A DNA stretch of 64,000 bases, taken from the NCBI RefSeq assembly GCF_015767275.1, contig NZ_JADWMY010000010.1, forward strand, positions 124,001 to 188,000, written 5' to 3'. A program made the translations under genes and the position numbers. Each line of letters opens with the position of its first letter. Position 1 is the first letter of the stretch. The notes under the pieces are model-generated. The model searched no databases. It had not been told where the DNA came from and saw only the letters and a program-made list of their open reading frames with translations. Below are positions 17,591 through 27,230 of this stretch, in pieces. The DNA comes from Herbaspirillum sp. AP02 (GTDB taxonomy: Bacteria > Pseudomonadota > Gammaproteobacteria > Burkholderiales > Burkholderiaceae_D).

Positions 17591-18343
17591 ATGGCACGCG
17601 CTGCAACCTTGCATGAAAGCGACGCCCCCTCCAGCGACCCCGCAATGACCTCCCGGGAAGCCGCCAATATGCTGGGGGTGTCCATCACGACCGCCCAGAT
17701 GTGGATGGAAACCGGCATGCTCGCGTCCTGGAAGACACCGGGAGGTCATCGGCGGACGAGACTGAGCGCGGTCATGACTTTGCTTGGTCACGGCGACGTC
17801 AAGCGGCGCGCGCAAGCTTCGGAGCAAGCCCTCCCCGACATCGAAGCGACCCACCCGACCAATGAGGAGGATGCTGACCTTGGCCGTTTCATCGCGCAAA
17901 CGATCAAAAACCCACATTCCGAGACACGCTTTCATCGGCTGACCTGGCTCGCCAGCGAGTTGCTGGAAGTGCCGATCGCGCTGATCACCTTTCTGACGTC
18001 CGATGTGCAGATTTTCCATGCGACCCATGGCCTCAATATCGCAGCCACCCCACGCTCATGGGCTTTCAGCAATCACGCAAGCACGGACGACGACGTCTTA
18101 GCCGTTTCCGATGCCAGCAAGGATCCCCGCTTCACCAACAACCCGATGGTCACCTCGGCGCCCTTCATCCGCTTCTATGCCGGAGCGCCCCTGATGTATC
18201 AGGGTAAGGCCCTGGGCGTGCTGTGCGTCATGGATACCGAACCACGCATCCTGCGTTCCCACGAGAGGCGTGGGTTGCTTAAACTGGCGGCATTGGCGAC
18301 CGACATGCTGGCGCTGCAGATCATGGAAGCGAAACAGCATTAG
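17591..18343 (+). CDS. MerR/excisionase-type HTH plus GAF domain protein (paralogue 1)
   Basis: A 250-residue cytoplasmic protein. Residues 19-65 form a winged-HTH of the excisionase/MerR type (MTSREAANMLGVS, then WKTPGGHRR, the usual wing). Residues 110-250 form a GAF domain ending in FYAGAPL, DTEPR and SHER motifs. This predicts a DNA-binding protein controlled by a small ligand or redox signal, although MerR-type HTHs with a C-terminal GAF are uncommon. A close paralogue with the same architecture lies at 43228-43974. Its 3' end overlaps the convergent EAL gene by 23 bp. The upstream region is AT-rich with a perfect dyad. Ligand and targets are unknown. Confidence 0.85.
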   Translation: MARAATLHESDAPSSDPAMTSREAANMLGVSITTAQMWMETGMLASWKTPGGHRRTRLSAVMTLLGHGDVKRRAQASEQALPDIEATHPTNEEDADLGRFIAQTIKNPHSETRFHRLTWLASELLEVPIALITFLTSDVQIFHATHGLNIAATPRSWAFSNHASTDDDVLAVSDASKDPRFTNNPMVTSAPFIRFYAGAPLMYQGKALGVLCVMDTEPRILRSHERRGLLKLAALATDMLALQIMEAKQH

Positions 18344-20156
18344 ACGGCAGCACATTGAATACCTCGCACCAGCGCGTCTGCATCCATTCTTCCAGGTCCT
18401 CGACCGGCATCGGCCTGGCAATCGCATATCCCTGCGCGTAATCGCATCCCAGATGGCGCAGGATCTTGGCGGTACGCTCGTTCTCCAGACCTTCAGCGAC
18501 GACACTAAAGCCCAGGTTGTGCGCCAAATGGATGATGGCGGGCACAATCAGTTGATCTACCTGGTCGTCGAGCAGGCGACAGATGAAAGAACGGTCGATC
18601 TTCATGCTGTCTGCCGGAATGTTCTTCAGGTAGGCAAGGTTGCTGAAACCGGCACCAAAATCATCAAGGGCCACTTTGACGCCTAGCTTTTGAATGGCTA
18701 GCACTCGCTGGCGGACCAATTCCGGATTGTTGGCCATGGCGTGCTCGGTAAACTCGATTTCGATCAGCTCTGCCGGCACCTTGTGCTGGATCAACAGAGC
18801 GGAGAGCTGGTGATACAACTCGTCCGAATCGAAATCCCGCGCCGAGGTATTGATCGCCACCGGGAGCGAGCGGCCCTGTGCCAGCCAGCGGGCCACCTGC
18901 ATGACTGCCTCTCGCAGCACCCAGGCGGTGATCTGGCGGATCTGCCCGGTCTTCTCGGCCAGAGCGATAAAGGTCTCCGGCGAAATGCTGCCCTGGATAG
19001 GGTGATGCCAGCGGATCAGCGCCTCGACACCGACGCAGGCCCCATCGCACAAGCGGACCTTGGGCTGGTAGTGCAGCATCAGCTCGCCTGGCGTATTGAG
19101 CGCCATCGGCAAGGCCGATAGCAACCAGAACGCATAGCGCTGGTTTTCCGCGTGCGCAGACTCGAAGATGCGAGGCGATATCGCCTCCTCCCGGCTCACG
19201 TCGATGACCGTGAGCAAGGAGCGCACCACGTCGTTACCGCTGATCTCGTCGAGCGCCGGCAGCACACCGATGGCGATGGCGAGCCGGTGCGGAATGCCCT
19301 GGAACTCCAGTACCTGGAAAAAGCGTTGCTGAAGGTCGGCGATATGCCGTCGGCGTGTCACCGGATCGCTGTCATCCAGGTAGACGAAGGTGGTCGTAGT
19401 CACCCGATAGACCTCAATGCCCGCCAGCACCTGTCGCAGCGTGCGACTGACCTCCATCAGGAAACCCTCGACATAATCCCATCCCAGCGCCTTGACCATA
19501 TCGAAAAGATACTCACGCGGGCAGATGTCCACCGCCAATGCAGCACAGGGCAAGCTTGTGGCCTCATGTCTGCGGGTACGCAACACCTCCATGAGGCGGG
19601 CGCGATTGGGCAAGGTCGTCACGTGGTCGATGTAGCCGCGGTTGCGCAACTGTTCCAGCCGCTCCATCACGATGGCAGCAAGTTGCTGGAGCTGGGCCAG
19701 CTGGTTCGCGCCGAATTCGGAGCGCGGCCTGGAATCGATGATGCACAGCGTTCCCAACGATAGTCCCCGCGACGTCACCAGCGGGGCGCCCGCATAGAAC
19801 CGGATATGCGGCGCTCCTGTCACCAGCGCGTTGCCGGCAAAGCGCACATCCTCCTGTGCATCGAGTACCACCATGCCTCCCGATATCTCGATGGCATGGT
19901 TACAGAACGAATCCGAGCGCGGCGTCTCGCTCACATCGAGCCCGGCCCTGGACTTGAACCATTGGCGATGTTCATCGATGAGCGAGACCAGAGCGATGTC
20001 CACACCAAAGAGCGATCGCGCCAGTTCGGTCACCTGGTCGCACTGTTTATCGGGCAGTGAATCGAGCACGCAATAGCTCTTGAGCTGCACCAGCCGCTGG
20101 CGCTCGCGATGCGATGCCGGCTCCTGTTCTACGGCTTCTTCGTTCTCCAATAACAC
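18321..20156 (-). CDS. GAF - degenerate GGDEF - EAL c-di-GMP phosphodiesterase
   Basis: A 611-residue cytoplasmic protein. A GAF domain (about 20-165) has the same FYAGAPL signature as the HTH-GAF proteins nearby. A GGDEF-like region (about 175-330) keeps the DHVTTLPNRARL entry but has lost the GGDEF loop, so it should not make c-di-GMP. The EAL domain (about 350-595) retains EAL, the Asn of INTSARDF, the Glu of EFTEH, DDFGAGFS, the Lys of MKIDRSF and AEGLEN, so it is probably active and degrades c-di-GMP to pGpG. I chose the GTG at 20156: GAGG lies inside the preceding receptor gene, whose stop codon is 4 bp upstream, implying coupled translation. The longer open frame is antisense-frame sequence of that receptor. 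Confidence 0.88.
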   Translation of the reverse strand: MLLENEEAVEQEPASHRERQRLVQLKSYCVLDSLPDKQCDQVTELARSLFGVDIALVSLIDEHRQWFKSRAGLDVSETPRSDSFCNHAIEISGGMVVLDAQEDVRFAGNALVTGAPHIRFYAGAPLVTSRGLSLGTLCIIDSRPRSEFGANQLAQLQQLAAIVMERLEQLRNRGYIDHVTTLPNRARLMEVLRTRRHEATSLPCAALAVDICPREYLFDMVKALGWDYVEGFLMEVSRTLRQVLAGIEVYRVTTTTFVYLDDSDPVTRRRHIADLQQRFFQVLEFQGIPHRLAIAIGVLPALDEISGNDVVRSLLTVIDVSREEAISPRIFESAHAENQRYAFWLLSALPMALNTPGELMLHYQPKVRLCDGACVGVEALIRWHHPIQGSISPETFIALAEKTGQIRQITAWVLREAVMQVARWLAQGRSLPVAINTSARDFDSDELYHQLSALLIQHKVPAELIEIEFTEHAMANNPELVRQRVLAIQKLGVKVALDDFGAGFSNLAYLKNIPADSMKIDRSFICRLLDDQVDQLIVPAIIHLAHNLGFSVVAEGLENERTAKILRHLGCDYAQGYAIARPMPVEDLEEWMQTRWCEVFNVLPSNAVSLP

Positions 20157-20160
20157 CGGG

Positions 20161-21729
20161 CTACCTCGACATGTGCGCATCCGATGCGACCTTGAAGGTC
20201 GACACCAGGCCCGCCAACGACTTCGCCTGAGCGGTGAGCGCCTCGGCCGCGGCGGCCGCCTGTTCGACCAGCGCCGAATTCTGCTGCGTGACTTCATCCA
20301 TATGCGTGATGGCATCATTGACCTGTTCGATCCCGGCACTCTGCTCACGACTGGAGTTGGTGATCTCGGCGATGACGCTGCTGACCTTGTGCACACTGCC
20401 CACGATCTCTTCCATCGTCTCGCCCGCACCCTTGACCAGGCCGCTGCCACTTTCCACCTTGGCCACCGAGGCACTGATCAATTCCTTGATCTCCTTGGCG
20501 GCGGCGGCGCTACGCTGAGCCAGCGTACGCACCTCCGAGGCCACCACGGCAAAACCACGCCCTCCCTCGCCCGCACGCGCTGCTTCGACAGCCGCATTCA
20601 GTGCAAGGATATTGGTCTGGAAGGCGATGCTGTCGATGACACTGATGATGTCGACGATCTTCACCGACGAGTGGTGGATATCTTCCATGGTCGCGACCAC
20701 GTCTCCCATCATGCGGCCGCCTTTAAGCGCAATGGTCGACGCCGTTCCTGCCAGCGTATTGGCCTGGGACGCGTTCTCGGCATTCTGGCGCACGGCGGAG
20801 GTGATCTGTTCCATTGCACTGGCGGTTTCTTCCAGGGAGCTGGCCTGGCGCTCCGTGCGGCTGGACAGGTCGATGTTGCCGCTGGCGATTTCGGACGATG
20901 CGCGTTCGATCGATTCTGTCCCCTGACGCACTTCGGCGACGATGCCCGCCAGACTGTCGCGCATCATCCTGATTGCATACAGCAGGCTTCTATCGTCCCC
21001 AGGGCGAGTGGCCACGTTGACGGCCAGATCGCCATGGGCGATACATTGTGCGATGGTCATCGCATAGGCCGGTTCACCGCCCAACTGGCGCAACAGACTG
21101 CGCGTGATCAGGAAGGCGATGACCACGGCAATCAGGGTTGCCACGATGGCCAGCAGGGAAATGAGCTTTAGCACATCCTTGGCGGCACTTTCAGCGGCCA
21201 GATCCGCTGCCAGGCTGTCGGCAGAAATCTCGTCGAGGAGCCGGTTGATGTCGGCCACGATCTTGCGCCGCAAGGGGCTGCACTGGTTGACCAGAAAATC
21301 GCGATAGGCTTCCATCGCCCCACTTTCACGATATTGACGTGGGAGCTTGAGTTCGTCGGCCATCTGCAGCAGGCCGCTGCGTACCACCTTGAAATTGGGG
21401 CGGTCTGCCAGACGCGATTCCAGCTTCTGTAGCTGGGCAAGGTAGAGGATCTTCTGCTGGTCGACGATCGCCAGTTCTGCCTGTGCATCGGCGTCACGCA
21501 TGAAAACATAGGCATTGCGCGCTGCGATCCCCGTCTGGTCCAACGCTTCCCGGGCAGCATAAAGTGGCTCAAGCTTTTCGTTCTTAACCTGGTTGGCTCG
21601 CTCGATGGTCGCCCGCAAGGAATTGATCCCGACGATGGCCGTGCCGACCAGCACCAGCAACATCATCAGTTGACTAGCGAAGCCCAGGCTGAGCTTCACA
21701 CCAATCCTCATTTCCGTCAATATTTTCAT
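20161..21729 (-). CDS. Methyl-accepting chemotaxis protein (4HB-type sensor)
   Basis: A 522-residue inner-membrane receptor. TM1 lies near residues 10-30, a helical periplasmic sensor spans about 30-180, TM2 about 185-205, then HAMP and the cytoplasmic signalling hairpin with the conserved tip ([28 protein letters not shown], near 370). It ends in an Ala-rich MH1 helix and DAHMSR, with no CheR-docking pentapeptide. I chose ATG 21729 over an in-frame upstream start at 21771 because the longer form lacks a ribosome-binding site. The EAL phosphodiesterase gene follows at 4 bp, coupling chemoreception with c-di-GMP breakdown. Confidence 0.93.
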   Translation of the reverse strand: MKILTEMRIGVKLSLGFASQLMMLLVLVGTAIVGINSLRATIERANQVKNEKLEPLYAAREALDQTGIAARNAYVFMRDADAQAELAIVDQQKILYLAQLQKLESRLADRPNFKVVRSGLLQMADELKLPRQYRESGAMEAYRDFLVNQCSPLRRKIVADINRLLDEISADSLAADLAAESAAKDVLKLISLLAIVATLIAVVIAFLITRSLLRQLGGEPAYAMTIAQCIAHGDLAVNVATRPGDDRSLLYAIRMMRDSLAGIVAEVRQGTESIERASSEIASGNIDLSSRTERQASSLEETASAMEQITSAVRQNAENASQANTLAGTASTIALKGGRMMGDVVATMEDIHHSSVKIVDIISVIDSIAFQTNILALNAAVEAARAGEGGRGFAVVASEVRTLAQRSAAAAKEIKELISASVAKVESGSGLVKGAGETMEEIVGSVHKVSSVIAEITNSSREQSAGIEQVNDAITHMDEVTQQNSALVEQAAAAAEALTAQAKSLAGLVSTFKVASDAHMSR

Positions 21730-21831
21730 TAAATTCTCATGGGCTGATGTGATAGAAGAAAAATATATCAATATTAAAAATATTTAACTCTTAAATTTAA
21801 CATTTAATATATTTTTCACATTTACTCATGG

Positions 21832-21854
21832 AAGGCTTTTCGTCGTAAAGCCTT
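21832..21854. repeat. 8-bp inverted repeat
   Basis: AAGGCTTT (21832-21839) and AAAGCCTT (21847-21854) with a 7-base spacer in the AT-rich gap upstream of the receptor. It has no clear U-run in either direction. It may be a weak terminator for the minus-strand cyclase gene, which ends at 22016, or an operator. Confidence 0.35.
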
Positions 21855-22015
21855 ATTCGTCTGCTGTCGCTTTTACATCACGTCGTGATGATTCTCATTT
21901 GGATTTGGCTGCTCACACGGGTCTGCAAGCAAGGAAGGAGGGCAAGAGCGGCGGTGGCGGTCAGCGCACGGCGCTCGCCTGGGCTGGCGAGAAGACCGGC
22001 AAGCGATTGGGACCA

Positions 22016-23599
22016 TCAAGGGCTGGCCGGCGTCAGAGCAGGATCCCGATCACGCTCGGGGAGCGGATGATGATAAAAGACGACCTTATCGCGTCCCGTC
22101 TCCTTGGCCAGATACAGTGCCTGGTCCGCCCTGTCGACCAGCTCCTTGGCAGAGCATTGCATGCCCTGGCCCGACTGCAGGACGACCACCCCGACACTGA
22201 CCGTCAGGATGCCTCCTGCATCGGCGACATGCGAAATGCACAATGCCCTGACGGCCTGGCAGACCTGATTGGCGACGACCGCAGCCCCCGACTCCTCGCA
22301 AAACGGTAACAGGACCGCAAACTCCTCTCCCCCATAACGCGCCACAATATCGATCTCGCGCCGCGCGGTCGCCGCAATCGCCGTCGCCACGCTCCTGAGG
22401 CACTGGTCTCCCGCCACATGTCCGTATCTGTCGTTGAATTGCTTGAAGTGGTCAACGTCGATCATCAGTAGGGAAATACTGCCGCCGCCCCGGGCAAACC
22501 GGGCTGCCTGGGCATCCATGGCGGCATCGAAATAACGGCGATTGAAGACGCCGGTAAGGCCATCCCGTTGGGACTGGGCCTCCAGCGCATGGAACATCTT
22601 CTCCAGATCTTCGTGCGCTCGCACCGTCTGTGCCTGCGCTTTCTCTCTCAATGAAACCTGTCGTACGATCTTGATGCCGCCGCAATACACCAGCGCCAAC
22701 AGGATCATCAGGACGATGGCGCTGCGCAGGGTGTGCGAGTTCCAGGCCTGCAGGATTTCATCCTTGGAGACGCCGACGACAATGAACAACGGGTAGCCCG
22801 CAACATGCTGGAAGCTGTTCACGCGCAGGACGCCATCCTGGTTCGACATCATCTCGACCGTGTCCGATCGGGAAAGCCTGATGTATTTCTGGAACAGCGT
22901 TGACTCACCGAGGCTCTTGCCCAGCGAATTAGCCAACAGCGGCCTGCGATACAGGAGCACACCATTGTTTGCACCGAACAAGATACGCCCCTTCTTGCCA
23001 ATATCGAATTGCTGATAGAGGCGCTCGAAGAAGCCAAGATCCAGCGTGGCCAGCACGACACCGCCAAACGAACCATCGGGTCTGTCCACACGCCGGCTGA
23101 CGGTCAATACCCAGTGCCCAGTCGATTTGCTCTGAACCGGCTTACCGATGAAAGGCTGTGCCTGACGATGCTCGCGGTGATAAATGAAATAGTCACGGCC
23201 GCTGTTGTTGAATCTCGTTTCCAGCAAGGGCTGCGAATTGACCTCCCATTCCCCCTTTTCATCATAGACAAACAGCCCCGCCAGCTGCGGCAGTGCCGCA
23301 ACGTTTTCCACGAGCAGCTCATGGAGGCGATCGCGATGCATCGTCATATTTCTTTCGTTGGCCAGCTCCCGCAATACCGACCTCAGGACGATATCCACTT
23401 CCTCGACGGTCACCTCCGCATGCAGGGACAAGGCCATGGCCATGTTGGCCGTTGAGCGACTGGCCTGTTCCAGCGCCGTGCTCCGCTCGCGCCATAACGA
23501 CCAGCTCTCGAGCACCACCAGAATCACGCATACCGTCACCACGAATAATCGCGCTACTTTCGAGGTCTCTTGATTCGCACTTCTGTACATGAACTTCAT
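22016..23599 (-). CDS. Membrane diguanylate cyclase with periplasmic Cache-type sensor
   Basis: A 527-residue protein. TM1 is at residues 17-34 and TM2 at about 290-310. The region between resembles a double Cache sensor (the RDYFIYHREHR segment at 135-145 is typical). The GGDEF domain has DGLTGVFNRR at 346-355, an intact active-site loop GGEEF at 423-427, and an RxxD inhibitory site (Arg414-Asp417) exactly five residues upstream, so it should make c-di-GMP and be product-inhibited. It is separated from the downstream receptor by a 286-bp AT-rich gap and so is probably its own unit. The small ligand is unknown. Confidence 0.93.
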   Translation of the reverse strand: MKFMYRSANQETSKVARLFVVTVCVILVVLESWSLWRERSTALEQASRSTANMAMALSLHAEVTVEEVDIVLRSVLRELANERNMTMHRDRLHELLVENVAALPQLAGLFVYDEKGEWEVNSQPLLETRFNNSGRDYFIYHREHRQAQPFIGKPVQSKSTGHWVLTVSRRVDRPDGSFGGVVLATLDLGFFERLYQQFDIGKKGRILFGANNGVLLYRRPLLANSLGKSLGESTLFQKYIRLSRSDTVEMMSNQDGVLRVNSFQHVAGYPLFIVVGVSKDEILQAWNSHTLRSAIVLMILLALVYCGGIKIVRQVSLREKAQAQTVRAHEDLEKMFHALEAQSQRDGLTGVFNRRYFDAAMDAQAARFARGGGSISLLMIDVDHFKQFNDRYGHVAGDQCLRSVATAIAATARREIDIVARYGGEEFAVLLPFCEESGAAVVANQVCQAVRALCISHVADAGGILTVSVGVVVLQSGQGMQCSAKELVDRADQALYLAKETGRDKVVFYHHPLPERDRDPALTPASP

Positions 23600-24204
23600 C
23601 CCGATATCACAGCCACTTGGGCAGCGTGATGATTACGAAGTGCGGAGTCATCGTGCCAACCTCCAATCGATGACCCGCCGTCTGCATCTATCGGCAGCTG
23701 TCGACCGGGTCAGGAACTGCATCCCCTTCCTCCTCGCTGCCCCGATGGTGTCACACGCATTACCCACTCACACCAAGCCGGGCCGTGGGCAACAGGCACT
23801 ACCGCCCCGTTCATGGACCATATCGATCGCAGATCCGCAAGCTTCCATCGCCCCGGCTCAGCATGCATTTGAGTGATATCACTCTTGTGCAAGGACTTTG
23901 ATAAGGACTTTGATAAGGACGTTGCATACGACGCCCACGATGTGCACCGTTTGCATGGTCGCCACGCGCTCTCCAGGCTGACGTGTCTTGCCAATGGAGT
24001 GAACGGCATGCACAAAAGGAGAGTGGGCAGTCCCCCCGACCGACATTGCAGACAGAGCCAGCTTCCTGGCGAAGGCTGGCCCGCGTTGTCTCCTGATTGG
24101 CGGATGTTCTGGCGTCTGCGGCCCTTTCGGTCAGAGAGACCCTGCCGGGAGATCGTCATTCGAGACACAGACGCTTCGAGAAAGGGGGGAACAGCGAGTC
24201 CGAA
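23600..24204. other. Intergenic region without a convincing gene
   Basis: About 600 bp between the cyclase and a small unknown gene. The only structure I see is a 12-bp tandem repeat at 23891-23920. Open frames here on both strands have irregular codon use and no recognisable product. Confidence 0.5.
23891..23920 (+). repeat. 12-bp tandem repeat, 2.5 units
   Basis: AAGGACTTTGAT occurs at 23891-23902 and 23903-23914, followed by a partial third AAGGAC. On the plus strand it could encode a repeated Asp-Lys-Asp-Phe motif in an otherwise unconvincing frame. Confidence 0.6.
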
Positions 24205-24426
24205 TCAATGAAGTCGATTATCGTTATATTGCGTATGAACGTACTTGACGAAATTTCCCCGCGTCCAGTCCTTGATCACTTGCTGGCCCAACAGCACCCG
24301 GTATTCGGCCACATGCTCACCACCTGGTGCATCGTAGATCCGGTTCTCGACGGTGTAGGTCGTCTCGTTTATGGTCAGTTCAATCAAGGTATGCTGCACC
24401 GCGACCAGCTCCTCTGAAGAATCCAC
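24205..24426 (-). CDS. Small protein of unknown function (73 aa)
   Basis: I do not recognise this gene. A GTG start at 24426 is favoured by a strong GGAGG four bases upstream. The product is soluble and mixed in charge, with alternating hydrophobic and Thr residues near 12-30 that suggest beta strands (HTLIELTINETTYTVENRIY). It lies between the cyclase and the HD-GYP gene on the same strand and could be co-expressed with the c-di-GMP genes. It has no signal peptide or membrane segment. Confidence 0.6.
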   Translation of the reverse strand: MDSSEELVAVQHTLIELTINETTYTVENRIYDAPGGEHVAEYRVLLGQQVIKDWTRGNFVKYVHTQYNDNRLH

Positions 24427-24486
24427 ATTCCCTCCAATGTGCTGAAAGTTATCTCATCTCATCAATGGGCGTGAGTACGCCGCATA

Positions 24487-25710
24487 TCAGTAACTCAAAT
24501 CCTGCTGGGCAAGGACATCATCCATCAATCCCAACTTTTCGGGATCGGCGTGACCGAGGATCCTGTCGGTGGAATGTCTCAGATCCAGCAGCGCCGGCCC
24601 GACCTCCCGGTTGTCGCGAATCGAATAGAAGATCCTGACCAACGGATTGAGCAGATGCCCTGGTTGCTGATCCAGTACGATGGCCAGATGTCCCGACTGC
24701 ATGGTGACGCATGAACCGATAGGATAGATGCCCACCGCCCTTACAAAGCCCTGCAGCACGTCGAAATCGAAATGGCCCTTGCTCTGCGCCATGTGTTGCA
24801 ATGAGCGTGCAGGATCCCAGCCGGATTTGTAAGGTCGGTTGGAAGTGATGGCGTCATACACGTCACATACCGCCCCCATCCTGGCAAAGATCGATATCCT
24901 CTCACCGGCGAGCTGGTAGGGATAACCGGCCCCATCCATTCTTTCGTGATGATGCAACGATACGTCCAGCGTCGCGCTGCCTATCCCCGGAAGCTCCTTG
25001 AGCAGACCGTATCCCGTCACAGGATGCGAACGCACCGTGGCGAACTCTTCGTCGGTCAGACGGCCAGGCTTGTTGAGGATATCGAGCGGCACAGCCATCT
25101 TGCCAATATCGTGCAGCAATCCCGCCATACCTGCCTGCTCCCTTTCAGCGGCAGGCAGACCAAGCTGGTTGGATAGCGAAATCATCATGGCGCACACCGC
25201 CACTGAATGCATATAGGTATAGTTGTCGGCCGTCTTGAGCCGCACCAGACTCACCAGGGCATCTGCATTACGTGACACCGACGCGGTGATCTCCGACACC
25301 AGATCGCCCGCCTCCAGCAAATCGATCGTACGTCCCATGCGCGCCTCGGAGAACATGTTCACCACCGTCTCTTCCGCTCTGGAAATGATCCGTGCAGCCT
25401 GCTCTCTCTCCCGTCTGAGATCGACTTTCCTGGTGGAACGGACCGCTGATGGGTGTTTGTCGGGGGCGTCCAGTTCACGATCACCCGGATCGCCGCCTCG
25501 TCGCCGTGCAGCTGGGTCCGATTCCGTATCGCTACCTCTGGACGTATCGATCAGGACTGCGCGCAGAGGACTGTCCTGCAGTGTGAGCAGATCATCCTCC
25601 TTCTCCAGCAAAAACGGTTTGCGCAAGGACGCCGGCGCCCGCCAGGCCCCGGAGAGGGACTGGACATACATCCCGAGACGCAACTGTGACGGTAAAATAA
25701 ACTTCAGCAT
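24487..25710 (-). CDS. HD-GYP c-di-GMP phosphodiesterase with DUF3391 N-terminus
   Basis: A 407-residue cytoplasmic protein. Residues 1-55 match the DUF3391 region commonly found before HD-GYP domains, followed by a charged linker (60-110). The HD-GYP domain carries its metal and catalytic residues: YMHSV (His168), HDIGK (200-204) and HHERMDGAGYP (254-264). The full GYP variant motif predicts hydrolysis of c-di-GMP to GMP. It is 60 bp upstream of the 73-aa gene on the same strand. Confidence 0.93.
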   Translation of the reverse strand: MLKFILPSQLRLGMYVQSLSGAWRAPASLRKPFLLEKEDDLLTLQDSPLRAVLIDTSRGSDTESDPAARRRGGDPGDRELDAPDKHPSAVRSTRKVDLRREREQAARIISRAEETVVNMFSEARMGRTIDLLEAGDLVSEITASVSRNADALVSLVRLKTADNYTYMHSVAVCAMMISLSNQLGLPAAEREQAGMAGLLHDIGKMAVPLDILNKPGRLTDEEFATVRSHPVTGYGLLKELPGIGSATLDVSLHHHERMDGAGYPYQLAGERISIFARMGAVCDVYDAITSNRPYKSGWDPARSLQHMAQSKGHFDFDVLQGFVRAVGIYPIGSCVTMQSGHLAIVLDQQPGHLLNPLVRIFYSIRDNREVGPALLDLRHSTDRILGHADPEKLGLMDDVLAQQDLSY

Positions 25711-26025
25711 TCAGATATCTCTCGTGTCCGGCAACTACCGACTCCCTCTTCAAAGAACATGCGCAGCCCCCTTTCCTGAAGGCCCGGCAACTTCCCGCTC
25801 ATGGCACCGGACATCTCGCCACCTGAACAGTCCGAAATCGGGCATCAAGAATAGCAACGCGACAATGCTTGCAAACTTTAACTCGCGCGCAGAAAACGGC
25901 ATTGCATCGATGCGCAGGGAGATGGAATATTTCGGACATAAAATTGACAATCCATTTCCATGTAGAAACCCCGCCATAATCAACACTGGTGCGGCTCCTG
26001 ACCCCACCACTGGCAATGCGCCTGA
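25711..26025. other. Intergenic region, nothing recognised
   Basis: 315 bp between the HD-GYP gene and the AraC-type regulator, both on the minus strand. It must contain the HD-GYP promoter, but I see no clear promoter elements, dyad or gene. Confidence 0.4.
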
Positions 26026-27024
26026 TCACATGGACGGTACGCTATGGGCACGCAAGCGTGCCGGTGAAGTGCCATAGGCCTCCTTGAATCCGCGGATGAA
26101 ATGCGAGGCATCTGCGAAGCCGCATTCGTAGGCGATGTCGGTGATGCTCTTTTCTGTGGTCAGCAACAACCATCTGCCGTATCGCAGGCGCATGCGGCGA
26201 TAAAACTCCTGAGGTGCCACCCCCAACTCTTCATGGAATTTACGTGCCAGCTGGCGTGAACTGAGGTCAACATGATCGGCCAGTGTCGCTATTGACAAAG
26301 GCAACTCCAGGTTTTCCTCCATGAGCATGATGCAATGACGAATCGCAACATCCTGCACGCTCAGTTCTCCCAACACATGACGTCGCTCGCCCAGCAGGAG
26401 AGGGCCACCGTGGTTGACCGTCATCTGATGAATCACCTTGGCCGCCCGCTCCGGCCCGCAATGTATCCGGATCAGCTGGGAAGCCAGTTCGATGACAGCG
26501 ATACCGCCAGCACAGGTGATCCGCTTGCCGTCGATCAGATAATCCGTATGGCTGATCACGCGCTGCTGTGGAAACAGGCGTCGGTAGTCTTCATGGTGAA
26601 AGGAATGGACGCAGGCGACACGATCATCCAGCAATCCCGCCCGCGCCAACACGAAACTGCCGGTACCCAGACCGACCAACGGAAGATCGGCCGCCGCAGC
26701 AGAATGCAGATAGTGCCAATAACCAGCGTTGATATCATCGAGGCGTGACAGCGGACCGCCAATCACGACGATGTAGTCGAATTGACCGGGCTCCGGCAGA
26801 GGCGACTGCACCGCCACCGAAATACCGCAGCTGGCTTGTACCTGTTCGCCCTGCAGACCGATGATGCTCCACGAGCAGCGCAGGGATGGATTCGACTCCA
26901 CGCCATCGGCGGCCAGCCGCAAGGCGTCGCAAAATCCCGCCAAGGACAGCAGGGGAAAGCCCGGCCACAGTAGAAAAGCCACGGAGAGCTGGCTATTTTC
27001 CAGGCGCACCACCTTAGCCCCCAT
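26026..27024 (-). CDS. GlxA-type AraC-family regulator with DJ-1/PfpI domain
   Basis: A 332-residue transcription factor. Residues 12-190 form a class I glutamine amidotransferase/DJ-1-like domain; at the nucleophile elbow the sequence is VGLGTGSFVLARAGLL, with Thr where the active enzymes have Cys, so it is a ligand-sensing rather than catalytic domain. Residues 225-325 hold the two AraC helix-turn-helix motifs (SIATLADHVDLSSRQLARKF and SITDIAYECGFADASHFIRG). Relatives regulate catabolism of quaternary amines, arginine and similar compounds. It sits alone among signalling genes, so its target is unclear. Confidence 0.9.
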   Translation of the reverse strand: MGAKVVRLENSQLSVAFLLWPGFPLLSLAGFCDALRLAADGVESNPSLRCSWSIIGLQGEQVQASCGISVAVQSPLPEPGQFDYIVVIGGPLSRLDDINAGYWHYLHSAAAADLPLVGLGTGSFVLARAGLLDDRVACVHSFHHEDYRRLFPQQRVISHTDYLIDGKRITCAGGIAVIELASQLIRIHCGPERAAKVIHQMTVNHGGPLLLGERRHVLGELSVQDVAIRHCIMLMEENLELPLSIATLADHVDLSSRQLARKFHEELGVAPQEFYRRMRLRYGRWLLLTTEKSITDIAYECGFADASHFIRGFKEAYGTSPARLRAHSVPSM

Positions 27025-27230
27025 TCGCCGTCAGGTCGGCACACGATGATCCTGCCCCGATGGCGACCAGTCCACCGCTGTGCACGGCCCCACTGCGGGC
27101 AACCAACAGGCAAGCGGGTTCACGCGAGCCGGCATCCTTGCACGGCCTACGGCGAAGCCCCGGAAGATGTACCACCCGGTCACTGAAGACATCGATATCA
27201 AAGCCGGCAAGCATGCTGGGCAGCGCTTCC

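Noticed and set aside
18321-20474. EAL protein extended to 717 codons
   Set aside because: The extension is Arg/Ser/Pro-rich sequence from another frame of the receptor gene. The GTG at 20156 directly follows the receptor stop codon.
23873-24211. 112-codon plus-strand frame containing repeated Asp-Lys-Asp-Phe
   Set aside because: The repeat explains the odd motif; the rest is Arg/Pro-rich and non-conserved in appearance, with no ribosome-binding site.
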